Assembly (NCBI GenBank): GCA_934045905.1
Contig: OW203762.1
Location: 42,447,702 to 42,511,701 of the forward strand
Origin: Leuctra nigra
Taxonomy: Eukaryota > Arthropoda > Insecta > Plecoptera > Leuctridae
Direction of reading: 5' to 3'
Length of the DNA stretch: 64,000 nt
Shown: piece by piece, positions 38,955-52,000 of the stretch
Position numbering within the stretch: the stretch's first letter is position 1
Layout: each line of letters starts with the position of its first letter
Position numbers and translations under genes: made by a program
The notes under the pieces: model-generated
Database searches by the model: none
What the model was told of the DNA's origin: nothing
What the model saw: the letters and a program-made list of their open reading frames with translations, nothing else

Positions 38955-39159
38955 AAAGATTTATATTTTGCATTTTTTAGGAAAGTGATACGAACTTTAC
39001 AATTAAAACATGAAATATTACGGATAAATCTTTGCTCCATATCACCAAACGACTTCAAAACAAAATTATTAGTATAGTTGCTTGCTTGAGAGACAGAAAA
39101 AGAGAATATGCAAAAGTTTTTTAAAGCGCTTAAAGTAAAATTTTTCAACTTAATGACAT

Positions 39160-39420
39160 TGTTGGTAAAACACACTATTTTCAAACTCAAAAGTGTAAAT
39201 ATGATAATTTATAAATAGTATTCCTGGCATTACCTAACGAGTGATGTCATATTTGATTGTAACTATGGCAACCTCATAGTTGGTTGATAAAAATTACGTC
39301 GCTCGTTAGGAAATGTGAGGAAAACTGTTTTCCCGCCAAAATGTCAACTGATTTTCAATTTAATATTATGACTGAAAATTTACACTTTTTAGTGTGAAAA
39401 TAGTGTGTTTTACCAACAAA
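39160..39420. mobile_element. foldback element near the GPCR 3' end
   Basis: TTGGTAAAACACACTATTTT at 39162 is inverted at about 39398-39418. AAAAGTGTAAA is also inverted just inside. Confidence 0.6.
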
Positions 39421-39524
39421 TATATTGTTATTTTGAAATATAGTCTTTAATAAATTTTTGCATATTCCCTATTGACGATTGGAATGGCAAATATAGTTGA
39501 GCATCATAAAAACTTCGATAAAGC

Positions 39525-42500
39525 TTACACACTTGTCTCCTGCTTTTTACCATTTGGTAAAGTTTGAAAATCCTTACTTTCCAAAACTACAGCATCATCG
39601 GACACTGGTGAATTATTACAGTAACGATGATCAAGGTTATCCCTCACAAAGTCATCTTTTTGAAACTTGACGTGCGCCATTTCAGGACTCGAAACTCCAA
39701 TGTCAACATCTTCATTCTCCATTTCATTCAACGATAACAAACTCTCATTGTGGAATCTATCAACAGAATCCGAGTCAATGTCTACACTGCTCATTCTAGA
39801 ATCACTGTTACTAATAAAACTACACGTTTCCGGAATAGTCACTTCAGAGTTCATTGTGAAACTATATTTATCAGATGTGTCACAGGTCTCTAAGCTGCAC
39901 AAAGTTCCATGAGCTTCATTACGTGATCCTCCGATGAACTCATCACTCGATATACTAGGGCTCCGATTTTGCCCATTGGTGGTTCGTACACGGTTCTGCG
40001 TAATCTCTTCTCGTATTGCTTGGAATTCTGCTGCTAAAGAAGCTAACTCTGCTTCGCTCTCCACATATTCAATGTTATTGTCAGCATGTGTTGACAGAGC
40101 TTCCATGTTGACCTTGTTAGAAATGGAGACTTCTCTCTCCTCAGCACCAATCACAAGTCTCTCCATAGGAACGTCTTTCTCCACATCATGGTTACAGTTA
40201 TCTACAAGCATGTTTGGATTATTAGGTCTACTCTCACTAGCACAGCTCTCCACATGTATATTGGTGTTGTTCACTTTCGATCCATTGTGATTGTAAATGC
40301 CGGGAATCATATCCGATGCACTTTTAGGTCGATTTGAATCTGTATCGGCCCCTCCTCCATCTCCACTTCTTCGTCTACCCAAGTTGTTCTGCTTCAAATG
40401 TCGCCGCTGCTTCCTGAAGAACTTCCTGGCCGTTGTGCTCTGATGAGGATTGTAGAACATCTCTGCCCCGCTTGTACCGGATGCCTCTGTGTACGTTGTA
40501 ACGCTGTTGTTCGAGCGATATTGCTGTCTGTGAAGGACCACCAAATTCACGTTGGACTTCCCTTCAAGAGCCAGATCAGCTCTAACAGCTCGGATATTCA
40601 GCTCCACTGCGGCTTTTGAGGCGTTGATTGACTTGTTGGTGCTGGCTGTTTTGTCAGTGTGATGTGACAGAGAGTTGTTCACACTGAGCCTGCTGGCCAC
40701 CAGATTCGGTGCAGCTGCTAGCACTAGTATGTTTGCTGGCACAGGCTGAGTAGCTGGAGGTCCCGGGTTTGTGTCCGATATGCTCCGAGTTCTGCAGCAT
40801 CTTCCTTGCTTTCGACGACACCAGCATCTCATCAGGTACCACTCCTCTCTCACATCACTTCTTGCAATACAGTAGAAAAAGAGTATAAATCCACCTAAGC
40901 ACGATGCAAGTACGGCAAAGACAATGCTGAATATGGCTCCCTCGTGAGGGAAGTTGAACGGCATTGTTGTAGATATTGCAGCAGCAGACCACATAAGAAG
41001 AAACAGAATCAAGATGATGACATGAGCGTTCAATTGAGTTTTTGGTGAGAATTCAACATCCTCTACTTCACTGGATGCCGTAGGAGTCGACACGCTGTGA
41101 AGACTAACTCTCTCCGCTGCCAAATTGTTGACTCCAACACCTGAGTCGATCAGGTCAATGTCTACATTCTCAGTCGCCTGAGTCCCTTCCGAGAGTTGCC
41201 CATTGGAGTCGAGGTTCTGCACCGTGCATCGGATCAACAAGTAGAAGACGGTTAGGTACATGGCGAGCATTGCAGCGGGCACGAACACGGCACTCATGGC
41301 GGGTCCAAGCGTCAGAAAGCAGTGAGTGTGTCCGGCATACTCGCGGATGTTCACGGCCCCGGATATGCCACAGATGATAAGTCCAATGCCCCAGCCCACG
41401 AGGTACAGTCCTAGAATGGGCTTCTGGGCCGACGGTTGTTCGGATGGCAGCTCGTCGTCGGGCGGATGCAGAGAGTTGGACTTGGTGAGTCGCTTGTACA
41501 TGTTGCTCACTGAAACCGCCATCCACAGCAGTACAGACAGTGTCAGGTAATGCAACGTCAGGCCAATGCACTGACAGACCCTCACGTCTTCCGTCTGGTG
41601 GATACCGATGGCGTACAGAAAGCAGAGGAGTGCAATCGCAATCCAAGTGTTGACCAAAGAGTGTTTTGTTTTCTTGGACATGTGAATTGATGAGTGGCAC
41701 ACAATGAATGACACAATCGCTGATAAGGAGGTGATGACAGCAATAAAACTGCCAATATAGATGGCTGGGTGAGAAAAACGAAACTTCATCCCAAACAACC
41801 TGAAACAATCAATAAACATGGTTTGTTTAGACAACAGTTACAGTGAAACACATTGCTTGACCAGCAAGCAATTATAAACACTGCACTACACTTCGTCGTG
41901 TAATTGTTTATATGTTGCATATCCGTTTTTTCACTTTTGGAGTTGGATGCATCCACGTATTCCTGAGTTCTTACTTGTCATTATCCACTGAAAACAGTGC
42001 AGAAAATTACAAGGAAATAGGTTTTCTTAATGTTTATTTGTTGCATATCCTCGGCAATGCATATATATTAATTGTAAGCTTGTCCCATATCCTCGGCCAG
42101 CCAATGGAATGTGTTCATTTGGTCACGTGACTCGCGAAGCAAGGCTAGGAATGCCAGAAACACTATCGCCAATGTTTAATTTCTAATGTCACATGTCTAA
42201 TTAATTGTTTATAATTAAGATAATTTTAATTTTAAAAATTTAATTTAAAATATTTTTTAATTTTTTTTTTAAATTTACAATTTATTTTATTTATAATTTA
42301 TTTTATAATTTATTTTGATTATTAATTAAAGAAACAGTAGAAAACATAATATTTTAGTAGAAAATTAACTGTATAGCCAATGTACGGTGGTTTTATAGCT
42401 GAACAACTTGGATATGGGACACTCGAGGTAGTCGAAGTTGGAAAACGTGCGGACCTGTGTCCCATATCCAAACTTAATTGCAATATTTATGAAAAACAAG

Positions 42501-45500
42501 AGGCAAATGACACTAATACACCATTCCATAATTACCTCTGACATGTTTTACAATCATAATAAGATTTTGCCGACCTACAGATAACTATGTTCAGAGATAT
42601 TACTAAATTAATCTTTAGGCAGCTCCCCTGAAAAATCAGGAAATGGGCGTATGCAACAAATAAACAATTACCCGACGACTTGTTGACAAATTTTCTTCCT
42701 TTTATGATCACTTAATTTCTTGATTGAATGGCAAACATACAAAAAAACATTAAAATAAAACATATAAATAAACGAAGATACTGTACTGGGTATATTGATT
42801 TAATAAAAAACTACTCTCTAGGAACTAGGTACACCAGTATTTGGTCAAACAAATAAAACCTAGCACAATATTTCGGGAATTACCCCCGTCTTCAGGGTAG
42901 TCCTAGAGACTACCCTAGAGAGTTCCTAGAGAGTAGTTTTTATTAAATAGGCTAAATGTTATTGAGCGAGCGTAGCGAGCGTCACCACGGTACTCTTATG
43001 GCACTTTCTCTGTGTTTTTTTTTTTTTTTTGTTGTTTTTGTTTTTGTTTTTTTTGTCTGCACAGCCCAGGTTAAACCGCACAACCAATCGATCTGAAACT
43101 TTGTACATATGCTAACGTAATCTATGCGGTCCCTGGGATCGTTTTTGAAAGGGCTCCTGTGATTGGTTCAAGTTTAAAAAAAAATATCTTTCGATTGGTT
43201 GCTCCGATCAATTTGAAATTTAGCTAAGTCATTGCAACGAATATTTTACCCAATCATACAAAGTTTCAGCCAAATTATCCCATTGGTTAAAATTTAAAAC
43301 CATTTTTCATGTGATTTTTGACATTTAAACTAGAACAGATTGACCGACCAACTTGAAACTTGGCGTGGTCATTGGTACCAACATTTTAGGTATTTTTGCC
43401 AATTTTCAGTCTTATCTATCGTTATTTTCAAAAGTTTGTGTCATTTTAGGGACATTTTATTCCATAATCTTGAAATATTTGTAAAATGTATGCTATACAT
43501 TTTCATCCCTGCCTTCTTTAAGCTTCTGCTCCAAGGCCTGTAGAGCAGCCAAGCGGTCCACAATTTACAGTAAAACCAAAGATACCTAATTAAAGCAAGG
43601 TAAAACTAGCGCATATCAAATCGGATGCAGTACAAAGGCCAAATCCTCTATCTTCTGATTGATCAACAATCAAAATGTTCCGATTAAGTTCAAATTTTGC
43701 ATGGTGATCGAGACCAACATAATCTAAAATTTTAAACATGTTAAGCCCAATCAGTCAAGTATTAATAATTTGTCATTTTACGAGTTTAGTATGGGTTGTC
43801 AAAGCTGGAAAAAGTATGAAGGAAAGACACGACACAATGGATCTCATATTCATCCAAAGTATTTATATGGAGATTGGAAAGTTGCAGAGAAAATCGACTT
43901 TTCTGCAGTGTCGTGTATCGTGTCTGGGAATGTTGCATGTTCTGTGCTCGCTCATCAACGCGTTACACCGAGCGTTTTCCTAGTATATTACCTACATATA
44001 TTTAAAATATAAGAAATCACCACACACCTTCTAGATTCATCAAGAAGATAATCTGTTCTCTGCAGCAATCCGAAGTATCCAAGCCGATTACATTGAAAGA
44101 CCAATAGACCATCCAGAAGATGTGACAGTTGGCAGCCATGAGAGTTCCATCCTCCAGTGTCATTGTTGAGATGCTCGTCCCACCAGACAGGCTTCGGAGA
44201 ACCGGCTGAATAATGCAGCAACGGAGCTCGTAGAATGATGTACACTGGATCTGTGAGATTAGCTACATCGATGCCAACAAGCTTCACTCCGACGATGGCA
44301 GACGTGACATCCAGTTCATCGCTGACGTTCATCTTGGGAAAGAGTCTGTTATTTTCATACATGGTTACGACCAGCTGTCGAGCATTGACAGTAGTGATGC
44401 CTTGATGTTCGAGTTGATAATACAGAGATGTAGGGACTTGAACAGAAGCCTCGATGACTTTACTCTTGGAGCCGAGGAGACCTGTTGCATTGCTATTGGA
44501 ACAGTGGAACAGCCGACCTCCATCACTCTGGCTGTACCAGGTACAAGTTAGTCCAGCAAACGTGTCTCTTTTGACATTGAATTCCTCTACTGCGATGCTA
44601 GATTTATGTGCTTGAATGAGTGGCGTGTTCTCTGCAGTGAACTCAATAGCCCGAACTAATCGAGAACATGCTCGATTGTCCAACTCTGCGGACACCAAAA
44701 CTTCTCTAGGAACTCTCAATATTGATCCTACTACGTCAACCAGTATTGGACCCAATTCCTTCTCACTGTTTAAGAATCCCAGATAGTTCTCAATTGTCTT
44801 CGTTGTAAATAGAACATCTGTTTTGTCTTTAAGTTGTTTTCCGTCTCCAGTGAAATTTTTTAGTCTCTTTGCGCTCTCCAAAATTGTTCCCTTTGACAGG
44901 CTAAGATTCATTTTTGCAAACTGCTCCAATATCTTGGTTGTTTCGCTGACATAGGGGCATGAAGTAGCATTCATAACAGACCAGTCCCCATCTTGTGTGC
45001 AAGAACGATAGGCATAGCGACTGCCCAGTGGTTCTCCTTCACAGATGAGTTCAGCTGTGAAGCCTTGGACCGTCTTTGGCCAAACATACACTCCTTTGCT
45101 GTCATAGGACACTGAAAGCAAGAGCAAACAATACCTAATTAGTAATTAATTATTGTCAGATAATGAAAAGTATAAGAAGCCCACATTTGGTCTAAAAATT
45201 AAATTTCCAATCTAACATCTAACGTCACCCAAATCAATTCTGTTGTAGGAATCAAATAGTATACAGTACCTAGTACTATCCAGGGACAGGAACCAGAACC
45301 GAAAAGAACTATTATTTTTATAGGAACCCGGGGCGCCGAGATATAGGGGGCGCCACATTATTGAACTATAACATAGATTTTTGTAGGTTTTTTTGTATAT
45401 TTCTTTCCATAATAAATCTTTTATGGGAAAGTATAAACAATAAGAAAATTACTTAATTAAATGCAAACCCCCAAAATATTACCTACTGAAGAGACTCAAA

Positions 45501-48487
45501 CTAGAGGGGCCTTAAAGCACTCTCCAAAATGCATGAAATTGTATCAATTTTATTTCAGAAAACCAACATTTTTCCTGGGCTATGTACCCAGGACCTGCAC
45601 GAACTATGGGCCAGGTGTGTAGGAAGGGTTGTATGGGGGGGGGGGGGGGGGGTATTATTCCTCCACCACTCGAGATGTCTGACCCCTCAATCACCATACA
45701 AAATTAAGTTTAGCGTTCCAGAATCACTTCTAATTGTTTACATTTTAAAAAAAAATGGTCTGTGGGGCAACAATAATTGGAGGGTTGTTGCATCATTATA
45801 TGTATTTTAGAGCCCCAAAATCACTGTGAAATTGTTTAAAATCTAAAAAACGCCCCGCGGGGCTAAAACTGGAAGCCCCCCATCATAATTGTCGTTCCTA
45901 CGCGCCTGTGTGGGGGACTATAAAGTACCCCATAAACTGGGGGGGGCGCCAAAGTTTTCTTTGTCCGAGGTGTCAAAAAGGCAAGGGCCGGCTCTGGGTG
46001 GCAAAATTATCATTTTTCGCGTAGGTACATCAAGAATGTAGTATACCCTAAGCAGGATTCAGTAACAGCTAAATAGAAAGCATGTACTACCTAGGTATTT
46101 TAGTCCTTATAAACCCAAGGATAACCAAGTGCAACACTTTTTCATTGGGGATGAAGCATAGGGAGTATGAATTAACTTACCAGTTTGAGTACAATACTTG
46201 GTGTAATTGGAGATGACAATCACTGAAATAGCTTGAGACTGGTTTCCTTGCACTGAAACAAAGTTGCAGTACCACTGTCCAGTGTGGTTCTTCCATAGAT
46301 GTTTAATATGCAGCCAGCTCTCAATGACACCTCTCTCTTGTGATGTTTCTTCTCGAATGTGAACATCGTCAAACACAGAGCTTGCAGCTTTCTCTTCCCA
46401 AATCCACGTTAATGGGAAAGGCTTGACGACAGGTGCACGGCAATACAGACTCAACGAATCACCCTCAAACACTACTTGACTCTTTGTAGGTGACATCTCT
46501 AGTTTGCCCAAGATAGTTGGTCTCTTGCATTGCAAGTCAAAAGAGTCATGTTTTAGTTTATTCATTGGTTGTCCAGCGAGAGAAGCAGGCGATCGGCATG
46601 CAGGTGCTGGAACTAACTTGATGTTTTTGCTGCTAACCCAGTCCAAGAGCCATAGAATATTGCAAGAAGAACATGCCCACGGATTCTGCGACAGGTCCCT
46701 AGAACAGAGAACATTTATAATCTGCTAGATCATATCAGTCACCTTCATAAAAGACAATATGACTACTACATGATGAAAAACTCACAATCGATTTAATGAT
46801 GTAAGTTCACTAAAAGTGCCTTCTGCGATTGTACTGAACAAATTCTGATTCAGCTTTCTGGAAAAAAGACAAATACAATGTATACCTACTAATTAGTATA
46901 CTAATCATTGTTAAACAAAATATGCTCCAGTTCAGATTAATCAAAAACTTACAATCTTTCTAATTTTGGTAGACCCCCGAATATGTCGTAAACTGACTTC
47001 AATTTATTGCGTGACAAGTCCCTAGAAGAAAGAGTATGAACAAAAGTTTAATGTTAGTGTTACTGTTGGTCATGGGTAAACATTGCTTTGAAGATTTGCT
47101 GTACGTTGATTTGGAAAAAATGTAGGTATGTAGGTAGGTACCTACTCAATGTAATTCTCTACTAGCTAAAGCAATTTACAAATGGTCATGAAAATTGGTA
47201 TCTAGTCTGTAGGTAGACCCTGCAGAAAAATCTTGCCAAGACCAAGCAAAATCTGGACAAAATTAGTGACTAGATCCTAATAAAATCTAAACAAGAATTA
47301 CAAGATCTTGACAAGATCTTGCATCTCATGTTTCTAAAAAGAGAGTCCAAACACTGCTGAAAAATATAATCAAGATCTTGCAAAATTTTTACAAAAATTA
47401 TAACAATATTTTGTCAAGATTTAGAAAGATTCATGTTTAGAATCATGCAAGATCTTGGCAATATTTTTCAATAGGGGAGAAGGGGGCACGCACAAGTACT
47501 AAACGATATTTTTCAACACATCAAAACTTACACCGAAATAAGCAATATCTGATCTCTATTAAAAAGGCTAGGATGTATTACTTTATATTAGGTACATATT
47601 TCTGTATAAATAAATTTTAAAAATATTTTATAATAATTCCATATATAGACTGACAATTAATTTCCTAAAAATAAATCATTTTGTTTACATGTGCTGTGCC
47701 CCATGTTGGGGCCAGGGGCACATGTAATGTAACCACCTGATGATACTAACTCGTCATCTTACTCTAGCTAGATGTGATGCTCTGAAGACATTGATAATCA
47801 CAAGGATTAATTGCAAGGAACCTGACAAGCAGCCAATCCGTTTTGTTCAAATATACCTAGCACCGTTTTATGTTTTAAGTAAAAGTAGAAGTAAAAACTC
47901 ACAATCTTTTAAGCAGGCGCAAGTTTGTAAAAGCACCCTTTTCTATGAATTCCAATACGTTTCTACTCAAATTTCTGTAAATGAAATAAAGAAATTCAAT
48001 ATTAGATAAAACATTTTAAACCATAGACATATTATCACATGGTAAAGCATTTATTCTAGATTTTACTTACAGTTTAAGAAGAGACGTGAAGTTATAAAAA
48101 GTGTTTTGATGAATGCTCTCCAAAATGTTATCGGATAGATCCCTGAAAGCCATTAACATTGTAAGTATTACACGCCGTTCATGTTGATCAATGGAAAGTT
48201 CTGAGTATAGTTTGAAAATAGCACTTGGGGCTGAGGATAATAGGTACTTACAACTGGTTGGCATCGAAATGCAAGCTGGAAAACTGAATTTCCGTGATTG
48301 AAACTATTTGTTTTCCTATTCCGCCACACTTTAATTGCAATCGCAGAGTCTCACACTCTGAAGCATGACTCGCCAATGCAGCATCGCTAAAGCTTAATAA
48401 CGTTAATTGAAGTAAAAGTAAGGCGATTGCATTGATAAGAATCTTCGTGCAGTGGACTACGCAAACTTGATGTCTTCGGTTCACCAT
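39525..48487 (-). CDS. ADGRA3: adhesion G protein-coupled receptor, ADGRA (GPR124/125) type (8 exons, 1465 aa)
   Basis: Exons in transcript order are 48487-48252, 48142-48071, 47974-47903, 47021-46953, 46857-46786, 46698-46181, 45111-44028 and 41799-39525; all are phase-consistent. Order of parts: hydrophobic signal peptide (residues about 15-35), cysteine LRR N-cap, four leucine-rich repeats on 69-72-bp exons, cysteine LRR C-cap (NPWACSSC), an Ig domain (about 230-340), a hormone-receptor motif, a GAIN region, seven transmembrane helices (about 715-1040), and a tail of about 425 residues ending ETSV, a class I PDZ ligand. This order is diagnostic of ADGRA2/3; vertebrate members are about 1,320 aa and bind Dlg-type PDZ proteins. 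At the GPS the text is F-Q-C-N-R-L-G-Y-F-G-L-L with no H-L-S/T, so autocleavage is not expected. ADGRA3 versus ADGRA2 is not certain; the symbol is provisional. Confidence 0.9.
41800..44027 (-). other. adhesion GPCR intron between GAIN and 7TM exons
   Basis: Contains an AT-only stretch (42200-42330), a pair of inverted segments around 42795-42945 (CTACTCTCTAGGAACT and complement), and a full-length Helitron-like copy at 42975-43984. Confidence 0.6.
42975..43984 (+). mobile_element. Helitron-like non-autonomous element, best copy (about 1 kb)
   Basis: Starts near TCACCACGGTACTCTTATGG. Ends GCTCATCAACGCGTTACACC, GAGCGTTTTCCTAG followed by T. The end has a short hairpin (CGCTC/GAGCG around a palindromic AACGCGTT) about 10 bp before CTAG, and no terminal inverted repeats are seen. 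This matches the CTRR-plus-hairpin end of Helitrons, but no Rep/helicase is present in the window, so the class is inferred. Confidence 0.55.
45112..46180 (-). other. adhesion GPCR intron with poly-G tract
   Basis: Contains a run of about 17 G near 45637-45653 and GC-rich islands near 45330 and 45850-45960. No gene is supported. Confidence 0.55.
47022..47902 (-). other. adhesion GPCR intron between LRR exons
   Basis: Shows a local cluster of AAGATCTTG-like words at 47220-47470, resembling a degenerate simple repeat; nothing else is supported. Confidence 0.5.
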
Positions 48488-49000
48488 TATGATACACACA
48501 GGAGAGCAACAACAGTGGCAAGACTAGTACCTAGTAGCATTTAGTTCGTATATTGTACCCCATAAGTACAAATAAGGAGGTGGGGCCAATTGTCATTACA
48601 CTTTAAATTGTGACATATAGCCTAGGTAGTAGTTCCTAATAAATAATAATATAAAAAACATCATACTCCTTTAATATACGAACACTGCTCTACACTCACT
48701 GCCTAGCCCAGGGGGAGAGAGAGGCCACTTTATATGAGGTTTCACACCATTATTGAGGTGTTTTCGTACTAAAAAATTTCAATATAACAAATATTACGGA
48801 ATGGAGGTCTCAGATTTACTTTCATTTGATATAATGAAGTCACATTTTATTGATCAAATCACTGAATACGAGTAGCGGTCTATTTCATTTTCAATCTGAC
48901 AGCAAGCGACATATTGAACTCACCGCCTTCTTACTCCAAAATCTGTGTGAACCTTCAAGACTTCAAGGTTAAAATCACAGCCTTTCAAAAATATTTAGTA
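48488..49000. promoter_or_regulatory. shared divergent promoter region, ADGRA / MMS19
   Basis: 513 bp separate the two start codons, which face away from each other. Untranslated leaders and both promoters must fit here unless further 5' exons exist. No TATA box is obvious on either strand at a convincing position. Confidence 0.5.
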
Positions 49001-52000
49001 ATGGCGGCTCCCTGGTTGATTGAAGGTGCATTGACGGAGGCGATTATTCAAGAAACTAACTTTATTGACAAAAGTACAGCTATAGCAGCAGGTATAACGA
49101 ATATTTTCATTTAATGTACTAATATGAATTTACTGTAGGAATTGTAAGAAGTTAGAATTTCAAATAAGTTGGAAATACATACTTATATGCGGTTTCCAGC
49201 TAGACTGCCTACAGCACGAATACCACTTGCCTTTTGTTAAATGGTTCTGATTATCTGATGTGATGACCTTTGCAGCTATAAAAACGGGTTTCTTAAACTA
49301 ACGTTATGTCTAGATGTGGTGAAAATACTCATAATGAATAGGACAAGTCATTATACAGGTAGAATTCGATTCTAACCAAACTATTATTTTTTAAATTCAG
49401 ATGTTCAAAATCGCACAATCAAATTGACGACACTTGTCGAACGCCTAGGACCAGTGTTGACAGATGTGAATCCAGCGATTCGAGAACGAGGAACTCGAAT
49501 TCTCGCCAATGTACTTCAAGACCTGCCACCTGATTTCCTGTTGGAGAAAGAACTGCAGTTTATTGCCTTATTCTTTTCCGACCGTCTTCAAGACCATCAC
49601 TCTGTCATTCCAGCAGCACTGCAGGGAATACAAGCAGTAGTAAGATTATCTGGAATTATCATATTTTTTAATGTTTATGGATTCCAGGTACTACACATTT
49701 CATGCTAACTGTCTCATTAACCCAGTAATTCCACTCTTTGACACTTGTTGAATCTGATACCTACTCCTACCTGTTGATCATTACAAAACTATTATGAAAT
49801 TGTCTCAAACAAACATCAATCGAAGTGAAGCAATATTCATATAATATTCACACACATACTAAGGTCTACCTACTAAACACCTAAAGTTCATTCACGTTTA
49901 GAATAGCAAGTCGATCACGTCGTTCATTGGTCGGTCACATGAACACTGCCCTGTCAATGGCAAGACTATCTTCTTTGTATTATTGAAATTGTATAAAGTA
50001 TGTGAAATACACAATTTTTAATAGTAGAAATTATTAGAAAACTTCAATAAAATTGATCTATCTTTATCTACAGTCGTCTTGTACATATTCTTTGATAATT
50101 GATATTTACATATGTAGGCTTACAAATGCTCGCTTGACTACAGTAGTACACGGGCTTGCTATTCTAAACGTGAACGAACTTTATTACTATGTAGGCAGAA
50201 AGGACTTAACGTGCAGAATTGTGTTCAAATATTATTTTATTCCATCCTTACCTACAATGTGCATACCTGCACTTCATATTTCAACTAGATAACTATGTTA
50301 CAGTCCACCATGAAGAACCTTGGAAAAAGCGATATTTGTCGTGTCGTGTCTGCCATGTTCCGCCATGCTCAGTGTCAAGCACAGCTGCAGCAGGATCGAG
50401 GTCGCTATTATCAGATCATCCGCTGCTTTATGCACTCTGCTACTAAAGGTTAGTGCGTACTACGTCATTGCATGGCTGATTAATAAAGGCAAGCTATAGA
50501 CTTGTTTTCTGTTCAGGAAGAGAGCAAAATGTTGGAAACACTTATTTTTAAACAAACAAGGATTCTGTGCAAATAGAGTAATAATTGTTGATGCTTTCAT
50601 AGGACTATTATGTAGCAGATTTATTGTTAAGTTAATGTGTGTTTGTCCTGTCTTAGAGCTGCAACTTATGGGAACTGACTTCGTATTTGGAATGTTGACG
50701 GCAATGGATGGGGAACGGGATCCACGAAACTTGATGATGCTGTTCCAGATGTTGCCAGAATTCCTGACCCTTTTCCCACCGGAACATTTGGCCGAGGACA
50801 TGTTCGAAGTTGTGGCCTGTTACTTTCCTATTGACTTCCACTCGGTAAGAATGTTACCATCTCTTAACTAACTCATTGTCGTTGGGTGCAACCATTAGCA
50901 TAAGGATTTGTAGAGCTGTAACTTTGCTTTTTTTGAAATGTCACTGAAATTAAATTATTTGTAATTCAACTTATGTTTTTTTAGTCTTTTAATAGGTTAG
51001 TATTTAACTCTTGATTTTGATTGTACAGTCTGGACAGTGGACGTCTGAACTCTTACCTGACGGAGCCACCGTCAGTTGTTCTGTTAGGCTGAGAAAGACT
51101 TCATTGCGCGCTCACCTTGCAATGTAGTCTTTCTCCGCCTAGCAGAATAACTGACGAGCAGCGCATTCTGTTGAGAGTTCAGACATACGTTGAACAACTG
51201 TATTACTTCATGGACTATTGCCAAGGTTTCAACCGATAAATCCTGCCACTAACTTTATCAAGACATTGTAGATACCTAGTACATCATTTGAACAATCATT
51301 TCTATGTAAGCTTAATTGGACTGAGGATGGATTTGTTTTTGAAATCCGTTCTTACCCGTTACCAGTAGTAGATACAGAGTAGTACCTTCCTATTAAGTTT
51401 GTTTGTGTATTAGGTTTTTATTTTAACTTACAAAATTATTATTGTATCAATCCATTCAATATCTAGGTACCTACCTAAACATTTAAAGACGGAGGGTCTT
51501 TTGTACGAATGTAAAATAAATATCTACAGTATAAGACTTGACGTGGTACTAATTGTATTGTAGCCATCAAGTGATCCTGACTCCATAACTCGTGATGACT
51601 TGGCAGCTGGACTTAAACATTGCCTTACGGCTCGGCCCGAGTTTGCTCCGTATTGTTTGCCTCTCATCTTGGAGAAATTGGACTCGACTCTTCGCATAGC
51701 AAAATCTGACTGTCTTGTTACACTGGTAAGTCATTCAAAGTTTCTAGCAAGACTGAAAGTGATTGAAATTATGCATTAGCATTAATCTACTGCCAAATAA
51801 AGACATATATACTAAGTAGGTAGGTACTACGTATGTGGCATTATTAAAATTCAATCTTTCCTATGAATTAATGTAGCCTGTAAGTATGAGAGAGCGCAGT
51901 TTTGAAAATGCCAGGAATTGTGTTGAATGTATTACCTACATGCATGAAGGTCCAAGATGAAGGTGGATCTCCACCCCCTGACCCAACATTGATTGGAATG

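Larger units (their letters stand above)
37099..39524. other. intergenic region between PAO-1 and the adhesion GPCR
   Basis: Holds the PAO-1 upstream region, a short hairpin near 37415-37445 (GGATGATAGC...GCTATCATCC), the 24-bp-arm hairpin at 38894-38954 and a foldback at 39160-39420. No coding gene is supported. Confidence 0.5.

Noticed and set aside
41170..41808. 212-codon alternative frame inside the adhesion GPCR
   Set aside because: Shadow of the 7TM exon in another frame; the true frame gives seven hydrophobic helices.
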